A stretch of 64,000 nt of DNA from Guadua angustifolia (Eukaryota; Streptophyta; Magnoliopsida; Poales; Poaceae), in assembly GCA_036346375.1 (NCBI GenBank), contig CM070515.1, forward strand, positions 15,708,423-15,772,422. Reading direction: 5' to 3'. Within the stretch, counting starts at the first letter, position 1. Every line of letters starts with the position of its first letter. The translations under genes and the position numbers were made by a program. The notes beneath the pieces were generated by a model. That model was given only the letters and a program-made list of their open reading frames with translations, did not search any database and was not told the origin of the DNA. Positions 1 through 11,499 of the stretch are shown one piece after another.

Positions 1-1191
1 CTCGCTTGGCTGCTCCCCGTCGGCCCTCCCGGCTGCCTCCTCGCCGCTCCTCCTGCTTCGGCGGCGCCTCGCCGGGCGCCCCACCTGCCGGGCGCCCACT
101 CGGCAGCCTTTCTGAGGCGCCTCCGTCCGCCCCCCCCTCAGATTTAGCTAGTGGTCTCAGATTTTTGATCCGAAGCACTGCTTTTGTTCTATTATGTCCG
201 CCGATGATGATTTAGTTGAATGAGGCAATACTAATCGTTAGTTAGTGATTATCCTCGTGATTCAAAGACTGCTTAGATTATTGTGTCTAAAACTTCAACT
301 TGGCTTTTGTTGTCGCCAGATAAGTGATATACTATCCTCGCTTTTATGTCCCGATTATATGACTTCATTTGATTTGGAATCACCGTCTATTCTCGAATCG
401 GATTGTCACCGGTTTGTCATCTCTGCTTTGGAGAAATCTGCTATCCTCGCTATTCAAGAGTTTTACATAATCCATAGTTGAGTTCTAGTGAATCAAACTT
501 CTAAAACGGTGCTGAATTCTCAGAGAACCACTAATTTCATATTGGTAAAACTGTGATATATTGCTGAATTTTGGTGTTGGAGGGCTTTGAAGCAACCCAT
601 CAAGACTTTAAATCTGAGAGCAACACTTGTAAACCAAACATGAGTAGTACATCGCTTTTGGTTAACTCCTTTATTATCCATGCCGATGTCCTGCTTATAT
701 GTGTTCGATCATATCATGAATCTATGTGCTTATAAGCTTATACCGCTTGAATTCATGATCATTTCATATGTTCTGGACATTGAGGATAAGTTGTGCTTAG
801 TAATATCTCGATTAAGTCTATGTTTCATTATGAACACATATCGCACTATTTTCAACAATCCATGGTTTTACCAAACTCCTTTGAAACCATGTCAAGGCTT
901 AAGTTATTGAATTGATTAGTCTACTCCATTTGTGAGTGTGGTGAAGATCCTTATCGTCATCCAAACCCTAAAATCGAGAGAGCACAACAAAATTTATTCC
1001 TCTCGTTGAGGTACAATATATGCATAATATGGGCAAATATGTGGTGCAAACCACCCTTCCAAAGGAAATCTCCGTGAAAACCAAATTTTAAAAGTTGCGT
1101 AAAAATTCTCAAAAATTACTATATATACGGAGGTGAGCTTTCTACAATCCCGATTTGAAGATGAGTATAAATATGCACTTAGAAGTATGAG

Positions 1192-1222
<31 letters not shown>

Positions 1223-1353
1223 GTATGTATATATATATATGTATGTATGTATATATATATATATGTATGTATATATATTTGAAGATGAGTATATATATAT
1301 TTCTACAATCCCGCATTTGAAGATGAGTATAAATATGCACTTAGAAGTATGAG

Positions 1354-1390
<37 letters not shown>

Positions 1391-1577
1391 TTGTATGTAT
1401 ATATGTATGTATGTATGTATATTTGAAGATGTATGTATATATATATATATATATTTGAAGATGAGTATATATATATGTATGTATATATATACATACATAT
1501 ATATATATGGGTATAAATATGCACTTAGAAGTAATAATGAATAAAATCTTGCTATTATACTCGCATCTTTTCCAACA
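1..1577 (+). repeat. Copia LTR-like sequence, truncated at the window edge
   Basis: There is no convincing coding region. The first 150 bases are GC-rich and the rest is AT-rich. The last 33 bases (about 1545-1577, TACTCGCATCTTTTCCAACA) closely match the end of the copia LTR at 40158-40192, where the LTR ends in ACAACA. I infer a related LTR, or one end of it, cut by the CACTA sequence that starts at 1578. Similarity further upstream is weak by eye, so the extent is uncertain. Confidence 0.4.
1139..1524. repeat. Compound AT/GT microsatellite inside a ~160 bp duplicated unit
   Basis: Long runs of TATATA and TATGTATG alternate with a unique segment. The segment beginning TTCTACAATCCC at 1139 recurs at 1300, and its inner part ATAAATATGCACTTAGAAGT occurs a third time from 1514. 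The block is therefore two and a half copies of a unit of about 160-200 bp with expanded dinucleotide tracts. Long tyrosine/isoleucine-rich open frames on the minus strand here are a by-product of the repeat and are not genes. Confidence 0.9.
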
Positions 1578-1579
1578 AG

Positions 1580-2790
1580 ATGGCATTCAACGACTCACCG
1601 ATGGGATCTGATGATGCGCCCAACGTACCACCAATGGGATCTGATGATGCGCCCAACGTACCACCGATGGGATCTGATGATGCGCCCAACGTAGAAAGAA
1701 ACAGGCGCAGTGCAAGAGGGCTTAGTAAAAGGCCTCAAAGCCGATACACCATTACGGCGGCCGATCCGCTGATGGGGCCCCTACCGCCCTCCGAAGGTCA
1801 AGCAGTGCCTTCCCGACCATGTGTGGATCGCTGCGTGAACGGGTCCCCATCACCTATCCATCATGGAAGACGCCGACAGATGAGGAGCGCAATAACCCGG
1901 TGACGTAAATATTCGCCATTCCGTGTTCCACAAGATGCCAAGCTCAAGACTATTTACGCAGACGCCTTTGCTAGTGGCGGAAAGGCGTGGAAGAACTTCA
2001 AGAGTGTCCTTGTTGCTAATTTCATTAATAAGGAAATAACTCCGCCTGTAAATACGGTTCATCTCGAGGATGTTTGGAAGCAATTTGTTGGGCTTGAAGA
2101 CGACGGAAGAGTTCATGCAACAAAGCGCTCACAAGACGATCTACCACGTAACACACACCCACACGCATTCTACTAACTGGTACGGGTAAGATGGCGAATG
2201 GATGAGGGAGGACAACGAGGCACCAGTAACGGTCGTCACCGCCATTTGCCTCGATCGGACCCGCGTTCGAAATCGGTAAGAGCGAGGTCACAAGACACTT
2301 CGGGCGCCGTGGTCCTTTGCAAACCACGCCGATGAGGCAAAGGTCCCAACGCCTAATATCATGGAGCACGAATCTTCCTGTGGCTCTTTCACTTCAACAG
2401 AGAGAAAGACATACTCTCCACGGCCTTGGGAAACAAGGAGCACCCGGTCGCACTCAGAGGCCTAGGTGTGTTGCTCCCGAAATTGGGATTCCCAGAGGAC
2501 TCGCCACGATCGAGTAGGAAGAGAAGCAAAGCTGAGTATGAGGAAGAACTAGTAGCCTTCATTGAGGAAAGGGTTGAGGAAAGGCTTAGAGCGCACTTCG
2601 ATAGTCGCCTATGAAGCCTTGAGGCAAGGTTCGAGCAAAGGGTGGCCGAGGCAAGGCAGGACGGCAGTGATAACCCAAGAAGCACAAGTGCGTGTCACCC
2701 CAACCAACCTTGAAAGCAATTGCGTCCCTCCCCCGAGGCAGAGGTGCATGAAGCCAAATTTCTCCTAATGATAGCATGCCCATGCCGCGT
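1580..2790 (+). pseudogene. CACTA ORF1 (plant En/Spm-type transposon protein), frameshifted
   Basis: The ATG at 1580 opens a 107-residue frame with three 11-residue repeats (PMGSDDAPNVP) and a basic stretch, RRSARGLSKR. After frame changes a second block at 1934-2178 contains AWKNFKSVLVANFINKE and VWKQFVGLEDD, typical of the plant En/Spm transposon ORF1 family. A third block at 2426-2614 contains MGNKEHPVALRGLGVLLPKL and an acidic coiled-coil-like stretch, FIEERVEERL. The order agrees with that family. At least three frameshifts or stops separate the blocks, so no product is expected. Family membership is from recalled similarity, not a search. Confidence 0.7.
1598..1693 (+). repeat. 33 bp coding minisatellite, three copies
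   Basis: Three near-identical 33-base units encode PMGSDDAPNVP in frame with the ATG at 1580. Units one and two differ by a single base (CCG/CCA at the start) and the third ends three bases early. The repeat length is a multiple of three, so expansion preserved the frame. Confidence 0.95.
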
Positions 2791-3429
2791 AATGCAAGTG
2801 AGGCTTGCCAACTACTGTTCCCTTGCAGTCGCTTGGGGACAAGCGATCCATCCAAAGGCAGGGCATTAGTGCACGGTCATGTTTTACACCCTGCCACGCT
2901 GGTGCACAGTCGATGGTGTACATGAAATGTTCAAGGTCACACCGAATTTCCTAACCATTTGAGATCGCCACACTAGGGGATGCCATCGCACATTCATCCA
3001 AAGGGCCCAAGAAGGACATCTCCTTCGACGCCGCCAAGGAGCACCTAAGGTACAAGCATCCCAAAGGCACCACATAATGTGCCGAGCTACCAACACTACC
3101 AGAGCTATGCCATGCAACTAACAAGCCACCAAATCGGCTATCGTGTCCCGGCCCCGCAGACCATTACTACCGTTAGGGCCCAATCATCTCCTCGTGCGCA
3201 TTTAACCTTGGTTGCAGTGCCACACAGAGGCAAGGGCAAATCGAAATGTACCCCGTCACCAGATTATCCGCTGCCCCATTGGTGCGGCAATTCGAAATGG
3301 CCAACCATTTGTACCGTAAGAGCGCAAGGAGACGCTTTCATTAGCTCGCGTAGATTGCAAAATTGGTACCTAAAACAGCAACAAGCCGGTGGCACAACGG
3401 GTAACGAGTATCTCCGTGACCTTCCGTGA

Positions 3430-4370
3430 GGAGTATTTCTGCACCGGCTTTAGATGGCGCTTTTCGTGGTCGGCTTCACCGACATTTTTGATCTATACAA
3501 CCTCAAAGCGCCGACGCCTCACTCCTAAGATGTCGGACAATGTAAGTGTGTGCAATCATCGCCACAATTTCACGATCGATAAATATCATATATATCGCCC
3601 TTGATTTTGTATATGTAGACACATGATCCACGGCAATAGCAAGGAAGAATCGTGGGTTTCACGACCCACACATAATGTCCAAGCAAACCATTGATGAAAA
3701 TAAACAATTTGTCTACAAGCACGTGGAAAAGTAATGCATACTTATTCAACAAAAATTCATACTTGTACCCTACAACCCGGTAAGTGCTTCATCCAGATGC
3801 TATATATACACGCTGATTTCTACTATATATCTCACCTCTAACTTAGGTTCAAAGTGACCATGACGACATACTTGTGTAGGTTTCACCGGTTCTACTCGTA
3901 ATTATACCGAGACGTAACCGAGTAATTTATCTTGATTCAAAAAAGGGCGGCACCCACGATTTGAAGCCTATCGAGATTTGCTCGACACGCCGTTCGTGTT
4001 CACAAATCGATGGGAGGGCCACACAAGAAGGGTCCACCAAACTAAAGCATATTTTAATCTTTCCTAGATCCGATAGTATGCAATAATCCTTCACACTCCA
4101 TTATAATACCTTCGAACTAATCAAACTATTATGTTTTGGTAAGGCCACCAGCAGCCCAAAGGCCATCGACCTATGTGGTTTCTATGCTTGCCACAACATG
4201 GCACTCCTCCTTGGTGCCAAGGCATCAATATTATGCAGTGTCCGCCAATCTTGCAACAAATGTCTCTCCACTTATTAATTTATATACACGGACTTTACTT
4301 TTCTCATTGACAAGCTTGGCAATGCGCTGAAACCGCATTGGAACAGTCGACCTTCAAGGTATTCGAGGAT
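3430..4370 (+). pseudogene. Ulp1-like (C48) protease remnant of the CACTA element
   Basis: Short blocks in the correct order resemble the Ulp1-type domain carried by many plant CACTA and Mutator elements. One is VGFTDIFDLYNLKA near 3470. Another is PHIMSKQTIDEN near 3665, followed by FILVPYNPG near 3755, the strand normally placed just before the catalytic histidine. Then come YIDSKKG near 3930 and DLCGFYACHN near 4170, which would hold the catalytic cysteine. Frames change between blocks and stops intervene, so the protein is dead. In live members the domain is a papain-fold cysteine protease; its role in transposition is not settled. Confidence 0.55.
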
Positions 4371-4734
4371 AGCTTTGTAGCTTCCTCGCAGTGAGGTCCT
4401 AAATTCAAATGGCAGATGCTACTCGTGGCTTAACTAATTAGAGTTGTGAATTTGTTACTTAATCGTACATTATATTTGTGAACCTTGTGATGTGAATTTG
4501 TCATTTCTCTACTTCAATCCAATTCGCTTGAACATATGTCATTGATTTCGCAATGGATGAGCTTGATGTGTACATTGATTCATGAAATGCGCTGTTTGTT
4601 GTGTGACATGTGATTGGAGTACATTTTGTAAATCTATGTCATAATAATTAATATGCTTGTTATATCGGTAATCGTTTTTTGTTTCAGAGGGCATGGCTAG
4701 CAAATCCGAGGCTAGCCAATATATTGAATTTCAA

Positions 4735-5103
4735 TAGAAAATCGAATCAACATCACGGATTTGTTATAACAAAGAACCGCTCTGTGATATATTATACTTC
4801 ATGCACGGTTATTACTTCAAACCGCCTCGAAAGTTCCAATCTTCATGCACGGTTAGTAACTAAAACCGCTCGAGATGACAATAATATCACGACGGTTCAG
4901 AATAACACCGCCTCGAGATGACAAAATATCACTGACGGTTTGTAAATGAAACCGCTCAGGATTATCATTTTCATGACGGTTTTTGAACCGTCTCGCAATG
5001 ATTCTTTCGCATCATCGACATTTTGCTTGCTGCATGCATTTGCCCGCAAAACCGCTCAGGATGTTGTTTACGAACCGTCTGTGATCACCTGCTCAGAGTA
5101 GTG
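4735..5103. repeat. CACTA subterminal repeats and 3' terminal inverted repeat
   Basis: Motifs such as GACGGTT, ACGGTTA, AACCGCTC and AACCGTCT occur roughly every 25-45 bases in both orientations. The block ends with CTGCTCAGAGTAGTG at 5089-5103. Subterminal arrays like this are transposase-binding regions in characterised CACTA elements. The expected 3-base target duplication after 5103 would be GAA, but its partner cannot be checked because the 5' end is absent. Confidence 0.85.
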
Positions 5104-6060
5104 GAAGATGACCGGATTTGGACAAAAAAATGGTAGATTCGTCGCATTGCATGAAGGAAAACCAAATTAATTCAGGGGTACGAGTCCACACAAGGCTAGA
5201 GCACGATATGACGTGAACAAACTTCGATATCGCTCACCAGATTGGGAGACTACTCGGCGGTGTCGTGGTTCATCGGCCAGAGCGAGGGAAGATGACAATC
5301 GTACCATGAAGTTCTTCCATTGGCAAGCATGAACCATGTTGTTGGTGCCACTACCACAACACGCAAGTCTATCCCTATTTATGATGAGTTATTAACAGTG
5401 TTTGAGCATGTCATGCTTAAGTTTGAGTTTGTTTTCGAATTTGGAGCAATTTGTGATGCTGTCAGGTTAGGCAGCACTACGTGCCTTAGAGGAGCACTAG
5501 TGTCGGCTAGGTGGCACTACTGGCCTAGGTTGGTGGCAGTGCCAGCCTTACGGAGCTACTGATCTTGGAAGCTGTAGTTATTTCTCATAGATGTTCTAGG
5601 TCATGGTGAGTCGGAGGAGATTGAGACTAGGTTAGGAGAGATGAGGTCCAAAACGATCAAGGGACGTCAGAAGATAACTGAGGCCAGGAGGTGATTGCAA
5701 GCTGGAAAGACAAGAAACCGGAGTTTGAAGCATTGGTGATGGTATGGTGGGCAACGACATGGACCGGGACTAGGCTCAGGAAGGAGTTTGAGGTTCAGAA
5801 CAGTCACAGAAGTCGACGTTGTCATGGTAAAGCGGTCAAGGAGACATGGTGTGTCAAGTGACTTGGGACCGCTTGGTGTTTATTTACTTTGCCCGATGAG
5901 TCCAGACATGTGAGAGACTTAGCCGCAACTCATTAGGGCCACGTGGAAAGAGTGAAGCATGGATGATGCTTTAAGAAGAAAGAAGACTGGTTTTTAGGAC
6001 AAATTGGTAATTTGTCTAATACCGACGAACGAGGCAGTTTGAAAAACCGCGGTGCTGGCC
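5104..6060. other. Unresolved repetitive-looking sequence
   Basis: No gene is supported. A stretch at 5460-5555 repeats the idea GGCAGCACTAC / GGTGGCACTAC / GGTGGCAGTGCC, a motif that also occurs near 6990-7005 and 63550, suggesting fragments of one dispersed repeat family. A 241-base open frame at 5320-5562 shows no recognisable domain. Confidence 0.4.
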
Positions 6061-6790
6061 TAAGTGGTTTAGGTCAAGCTAAAGTGGAGGTTTACACAAA
6101 TTCGGCCTCATAGAGCGAAATATGCACTAAGGAGAAGGCTGCTTTGAAAAGCGTGCTTGTGTGAGTGTAAAACCCGGTATGGTGTTGGGTTAATAGGTTA
6201 GCCTATGTAAATGTGGATGGTATCCACATGTGTGTCCTGATTTTAGCGTTAGGGTTGCCTCCACTATATAAGGAGATGTAGTGGAGGTGAGTTTCTGAGC
6301 CACTAAGTTTAAGAGAAGGATTAGAGTTTTCACAAGATTTTGGTGTTCTTGTGTGGGTGTGAGTGCTCCTTAGGAGCTTTTCCTTCAGGTGAAAGGCTTT
6401 GTAATTATCCATCTTGCTCTGAAATAAAGATAAATTTCGTGCTCAAGTTTTGCCTCTATCTTCCCTTTTCTTAAGTTTTTGATCTTTCTTGGTAATTTTT
6501 TTCTCTTGATCTTGTGTTGCCAAGAATGATTAGAGGATGAATCCTCTGTGGATCATATCCCAATTATCTAGGCAAACTCTTACATGATCATCAAGAGATT
6601 TTGCAAGGAATCGGTTTTTGGCTTAAAATGAATGATTTGAGGTAGATCTTGATCTTACATGTTTGAGGGCAATTTCTTTGGCGTTCTTGCTTGTTGTGAC
6701 ATGTGGGAGGTAATCTAAGATCATCTTGATCATTATAAACCCACTAGTAAGCTTAGGACGAAGTTCTTCTATTTGACCCGATTTTGGTGC
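6061..6790 (+). repeat. LTR-like promoter region of an unidentified retroelement
   Basis: A TATA box (TATATAA at 6265-6271) sits in CCACTATATAAGGAG. About 150 bases downstream is a polyadenylation-like AATAAAG near 6423, followed by a T-rich tract. This U3-R-U5 style arrangement is typical of a plant LTR, but I could not find both ends or a second copy, so this is only a probable LTR fragment. Confidence 0.4.
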
Positions 6791-6954
6791 AAATTTAAAA
6801 AGTCAGAACTTTAACGTTAATCATTGCGATTGAATGTTGGAATATATTCCTGACATCTATAGGAAGGTGCATACAATATTTCACGAGTTTTGTATCATCC
6901 ATTCAAAAGTCACATTAATTATTTTATTTGAACTTGTGCTGATTTTACTGTTCA

Positions 6955-7110
6955 CCCTGAAATTACTGTTCATGCAGGACCGCCCCTATATGGCGGCAGT
7001 GCCGGCCCCACATGAATTTCTCAAAAAAATTGTTTTTCAGCTCTTCTTTGAACTAGAAAGGTTTTAGTTGGTTGCTTTGGGAGAAAAAGTTATTATTGAT
7101 CATTCACCCT
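6955..7110 (-). repeat. Dispersed repeat, inverted relative to 63436-63610
   Basis: Read on the reverse strand this segment contains GGTGAATGATCAATAA, CCCAAAGCAACCAACTAAAA and GGCACTGCCGCC. The plus strand at 63436-63610 contains GATGAATGATCAACAA, TCAAAGAAACCTATCAAAAC and GGCACTACCG in the same order and spacing. Both also hold GAACAGTAAAA close by. The two are diverged copies of one repeat at opposite ends of the window, in opposite orientation. Confidence 0.6.
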
Positions 7111-7130
7111 TCCTCTCGCTTTTTCTGATC

Positions 7131-7932
7131 CTTCATGAAGAGATATCTGAATTTTTTTTACGAGATTTCTGAACTATCCATACAACACGATTATTTTTTG
7201 CTTACATGTCAAGCCAATAATCAAGAGTAAGTGTTTAACATTTTGTCAGTTGTGTTGGTCCTTTCTACTGCCTGCGTTAGCAGAGCAGTGCTCTCTTCCT
7301 TTCTTCTCAAGGTTGGTCTACTCTCCCCGGCCTCTCTTTTAATCTCTCTATTATGCCTGCAAGACTTACTGTTTTGTAAAGGCCTGCAGGGCATATATAT
7401 ATAATAATACCTATATTAAACTTCGCGCGGTCGGCTTGGCTCGGCTCAAAATTTTTTTTCGTTTTTAAATCCTTAAAAAAATCCGTAATTACGTATAGAT
7501 TCTTCTCACGGTTTTTTACGAAGAGGACCTTCAGGTTCAAAAAAATCGCGGATCTTTCGTGAGAGGGCCCTAAATAGATACCGGAAAAAAACGTAGTGAC
7601 GTTTGGATTATTTCGGCTATTTTTCACGAAAAGGAACATTCGATTTAGAGTCTAATTTTTTTCCCTAGAAGACCTCCGAGGTTTCTTTCGGCACAAAAAA
7701 TTTTTTATCAGCAGAAAAAAAGATGGCCACAACCTGAATTTCTGCCAGTTACATGTGCAAGGCAATGAGTCAGTCCATCGCCTCTTCTTAGATCTTAATA
7801 TGCCGATACGCGGCAAAGGCTAAGACAGTAGGGCATTCCCATCCGTTGACGGTTGGTGGCAAAGCACGTCAAACAATCTGCCGTCAGGATCCTCCTCTGG
7901 TCTGACTTCGTTTTTGTGTCTTCGGTTCGGTC
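7131..7932. other. AT-rich intergenic sequence, no gene seen
   Basis: No supported gene. The part at 7430-7690 (starting GGCTTGGCTCGGCTCAAAA) resembles the reverse complement of 16170-16480, so the two may be the inverted ends of a larger degraded DNA transposon that encloses the hAT-type element between them. Confidence 0.3.
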
Positions 7933-8121
7933 AGGTACACCTAGAGCCATAAAAAACCCTCAAGTCTCTCTAGACGAGCCAAACTCTAGCCTAACCCTAA
8001 GTTCATGACCTTCAACGAGCCGAGTTCAAACGGCTCATAAGTATCGATAAATTTATAGATTACTTGTTAAATATTACAGCATGTTAATTCTTACAGAGCT
8101 TAGTCAAGCTTGAGTTTTTTT

Positions 8122-9611
8122 TGTGAGATCATGTGATGAAAAATTGGTTGAATGGTGAAATTGGTATTGTAAAGTGACTTTGGTTATAGCATGTGTGGTG
8201 CTTGTGCATGTGCTATGGTGATATGTTTATTATGCTGGTGATAGCATGATGGTTTTGCTTGATGCAATGCACTGTGTGAGTGGTTGCATGGATTAACCTT
8301 GAGTCAAGTCGTGGACTTGTGCTCGGACTGGTTGTTGTTTATTCGCAGGTGTGTTGCTCGAGGGCTTAACGTGGTCGATGACGGACCGAACTAGGTTCAT
8401 GGAGGAACCGAGGTTCGACTAGGTTCGTGGAGGAATCGAGGTCCCGTGGTCGAGAATGTCATGCGGACGCTCGGCTAGAGAACGGTGCACACGGCGGTGG
8501 TTAGTCACGTGAGTGCGCGTGGGCTGTACGCTGCATGTGTGAATTTTGGGTTGTATGCATATATTGGGCCATGTGTATTGGGCCGTGGATATGCATACAT
8601 GTGTTAGGTTTTGAGTTGTATAAAACCCCGGGAAACCTAATCAATGAATGGATGGCTTTTGGGCGGCTGTGGCGCCGCTTTTACGATCTACTGGTTCTTG
8701 GTTTTGCCAATGTTACGCTTTACACGCCGCTTGAAGATTAGTCTTGTGACTTGGACTTCCGCATCCGCTATTCTCTACGGCGTGAAGAGAAGATCAAGGT
8801 CGTAGCAATGAGTTCGCTTGCTTCTTCAAATCAGTTCTTCAAATCCTTGCGGTGATTTTTTTGTGTGTGCTCGTCCGAAAACTTCGCTGGAAGTCCACGC
8901 GGCCTTGATGCTCTCGGCGGATGTGCGTGAATAGAAGGTTCGGCAATAAGGCTTGTTTGTCCGGGCGATCGATGCAAAATTCCACGGAACCGAAGCTTGG
9001 CGATGCTACAGTAATACGCGAAGCTACAGTATCTGGCACTACAGTAATCTCATTTGCTACAGTGTTCTTCGGATTGATACAGTAGTCAAATCTACAGTAT
9101 TTTCGTTTATTATTCCGTTCTTTGCTTTGCATGCCTGTTTTGATTTTAGATTGAATCATTGTCCTTTTTATTCAACAAGTTTAATTTTGATTTGATCCAT
9201 CTAAAACCTTCTTAGGGCATTAATTTAGTGTTACTCAAAGTTTTGTTGGTTAATCTTTTGTAGATTGTGATTAATCACGAAATTAGGGTTTGCTTGATTT
9301 TCGTCATATTCTATCACAGCAAGCTTGCAGGATTTATAATTTTTGATCTGTAGATCCGATCGACCTAATTATTGTTGCGTTAGTTTGGGATTTGAATCTA
9401 GTTTATACAGTTAAAATTTTACATCAATCCGACGGTTGATCTTCGGAATTACGGTTTTAGTGAACATCTGTTAATCTGTTTTTGCTGAAACCGAGAGCAA
9501 TATTTCATAATTAGTTTAGGGGGTTTTGTGAATCAAAAAAAATTTTATTTTAGCTTCCGCGCAATCATTCACCCCCCTCTGATTGCTACATTAGTATATT
9601 TCGAACCTACA
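8122..9611 (+). repeat. 5' LTR of the gag-only element
   Basis: The repeat begins TGTGAGATCATG and ends GAACCTACA, immediately before the primer-binding site. It has a TATA box near 8619. The last 500 bases are almost identical to the right LTR, while the GC-richer first 1,000 bases differ by many clustered 1-4 base indels. Confidence 0.93.
8619..8625 (+). promoter_or_regulatory. LTR TATA box
   Basis: TATAAAA lies in TTGAGTTGTATAAAACCCC and is conserved in the right LTR near 14100. It would drive genomic RNA from the 5' LTR. Confidence 0.7.
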
Positions 9612-9613
9612 AG

Positions 9614-9624
9614 TGGTATCAGGG
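9614..9624 (+). promoter_or_regulatory. Primer-binding site, initiator-Met tRNA type
   Basis: TGGTATCAGGG begins two bases after the LTR end. It matches the common copia primer site TGGTATCAGAG at all but one position, so reverse transcription would be primed by initiator methionine tRNA. Confidence 0.85.
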
Positions 9625-9719
9625 TAAGGTTTTTCTAATTAATCTTAACCGGTGATTAGAAATTGTAGCGATGGATAGGTATTCGACAAAACCTTGTGTT
9701 TTCGATGTTGTTGATTTTC

Positions 9720-11132
9720 AGTTTTGAAAGCGAAGATGGAGGCGTACATCCAAGCTCGTGGCTTTGCAATCTGGGAGAAGGTGTACAAGCCATATCAAGT
9801 TCCCGAGAATGATCAAGTTAATGAAACCAATCGAGCACAAAGTTGAAGCAAACAACAGAGCACGGAATTTGATCATCCAAGGATTAGGAAGAAGCGACTT
9901 CGACCGTGATCCATCTCAAGTCGGCATATGAGGTATGGAAATCTCTTTGTGATTATCATGAGGGTTCTAACACCGTCAAAGAGGTTCGTCAGATATATAT
10001 AAGAAAGAATACATGCGATTTGAGATGAAACCCGTGAGTCGCTAGATGATTTCTTTGCACGCTTCAATAAAATTCTTAGCAATTTGCGTGGTCGTTGGAG
10101 TTAGCTTTGATGATATTGCTAATGCTAGACAATTGCTTGGTGCATTAGACATGTCTATTTGGGAGATGAAAGTTACATCCATTAGAGAATCAACTGTCAT
10201 GAGCACGCTTACTTTAGATGTTCTTTTTCTAAATTAAAAACTCATGAATTGGATGTTCTTGCTAGGAAAATGATCATAAATCAATTGCATCGACCTCTCA
10301 ATCTAGCATGTCTCATAATAATGCTTCTTCAAGCTTTGCTTTGTCCTCTTTGTCTTCACTAATTGATGAGCAGATCAAGAGTTTCTCAAGAAGATTTGGC
10401 ACTACTCTTCTCGATTTAACAAAGCTTTGCGAGAATGTGAGAATGAGAAAGAGAGTTGGTGGTGGCCTCCAAGGTGTTATGAGTGTGGGGACCTCAACCA
10501 CATTCGATCAAATTGTCCTAAGCTTGCGTAAAGCATCAAGAGAGGAGAAGGACAATGACAGTAAGAAAAGAGAAGAAAAGTTTTCTCCAAGTGATAGAAA
10601 GAAAAAGAGCTTCATCAACAAAAAGGTTGTTCATCGGGTTCTTTCCGCTCTTGAACAAGTTAATTTGAGCGATGTGGATTTGGAGAGCAGCGAGGAAGAT
10701 GCAACTCCAAGCAAGCATGATTTGACAGGATTGTGTCTCATGGCTAGAAGTGATGAAAGCTTCACCGAGGACGATCACGACAGCGACCTTAATGAGGTAG
10801 AACCTTCTTATGATGAATTAATTATTGCTGTTGTTCGTCTTGGAAAATTGCTTGACAAACGCAACAAGAAGATTAAGAAACATGATGTTCTTGTGGAATC
10901 TTTGCATACTGAAATTGCTAGACTTAAATCCTTGATTCCTGATGATGATGCTTGCAAATCATGTGACTTAATCTATAGTGAGCTTATCGTGCTTAGGAAA
11001 GAACATGTTTCTTTGTTAGAACAAGTCAATGCTGAAAAGAAGGAAAATAAGAAACATGTTAAAAACGCTAGTCGTTCAACCGTTGATTTGCATGATACAA
11101 CTCATTGTTCTAAATGTGCTATATCGAAGTGA
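9720..11132 (+). pseudogene. Gag-like protein (UBN2-type and first zinc knuckle), frameshifted
   Basis: The 5' part (about 9737-10110) encodes, with frame changes, KMEAYIQARGFAIWEK, NLIIQGLGRSDFD, YEVWKSLCDYHEG and SLDDFFARFNKIL. This is the capsid-like UBN2/retrotransposon Gag fold of copia elements. A CCHC zinc knuckle, CYECGDLNHIRSNC, lies at 10475-10516. It is out of frame with the longest open stretch (10308-11132, 274 residues), which encodes an acidic and then coiled-coil-like region (SSEEDATPSK, EIARLKSLIPDDD). Gag would assemble the particle and bind genomic RNA. Several frameshifts break it, some of which may be consensus errors. Confidence 0.75.
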
Positions 11133-11499
11133 AGTTGCATGATGCAAATGCTAGGTTTCTCAAATGACAAATGCTATGCTCACTCATGAGGTTATTTCAT
11201 GCTCAACTTGTCGCAAATGTAAAGGAAAAGTGGACGCCCATGTAATAACTGCTTAACTCTTTTCTCAAAGGTTGATTACTTGGAAAAATCTTTAGAACGG
11301 TTCACTTCAGAAAGAAAACCTAAACATGATTTTGGATCAATCAAAAGTCAAGACTCATCACAAAGGTTTAGGTTTTGATTCTTATGCTCATCATAAATCA
11401 CATGCTCCCCATCGTTGTTAAGGCACTTGAATGTGAAAAATTCGAAATTGTCAATGAGCCTAAGAAAACTATTTTCAAGTCTCACTGATGTGTTATCTT

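Larger units (their letters stand above)
1578..5103 (+). mobile_element. CACTA (En/Spm) DNA transposon, 5' end missing
   Basis: The 3' terminus at 5089-5103 reads, on the reverse strand, CACTACTCTGAGCAG, which is a CACTA-type terminal inverted repeat. It is preceded by about 350 bases of subterminal copies of GACGGTT, AACCGTC and AACCGCT in both orientations. Inside are remnants of the plant En/Spm ORF1 protein and of a Ulp1-like cysteine protease, a common pairing in grass CACTA elements. No matching 5' terminus is visible upstream; coding similarity begins directly after an LTR-like end at 1577. All frames are broken. Confidence 0.8.

Noticed and set aside
1..215. GC-rich proline/arginine-rich open frame
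   Set aside because: Low-complexity composition, no domain, and no sign of a promoter or splice structure.
1142..1586. Long tyrosine/isoleucine-rich open frames on the minus strand
   Set aside because: They are translations of the TATATG/TATA microsatellite and have no start context or domain.
8839..9195. Open frames on both strands inside the LTR
   Set aside because: They overlap on opposite strands and lie in LTR sequence shared with the right copy, where the frame is not kept.
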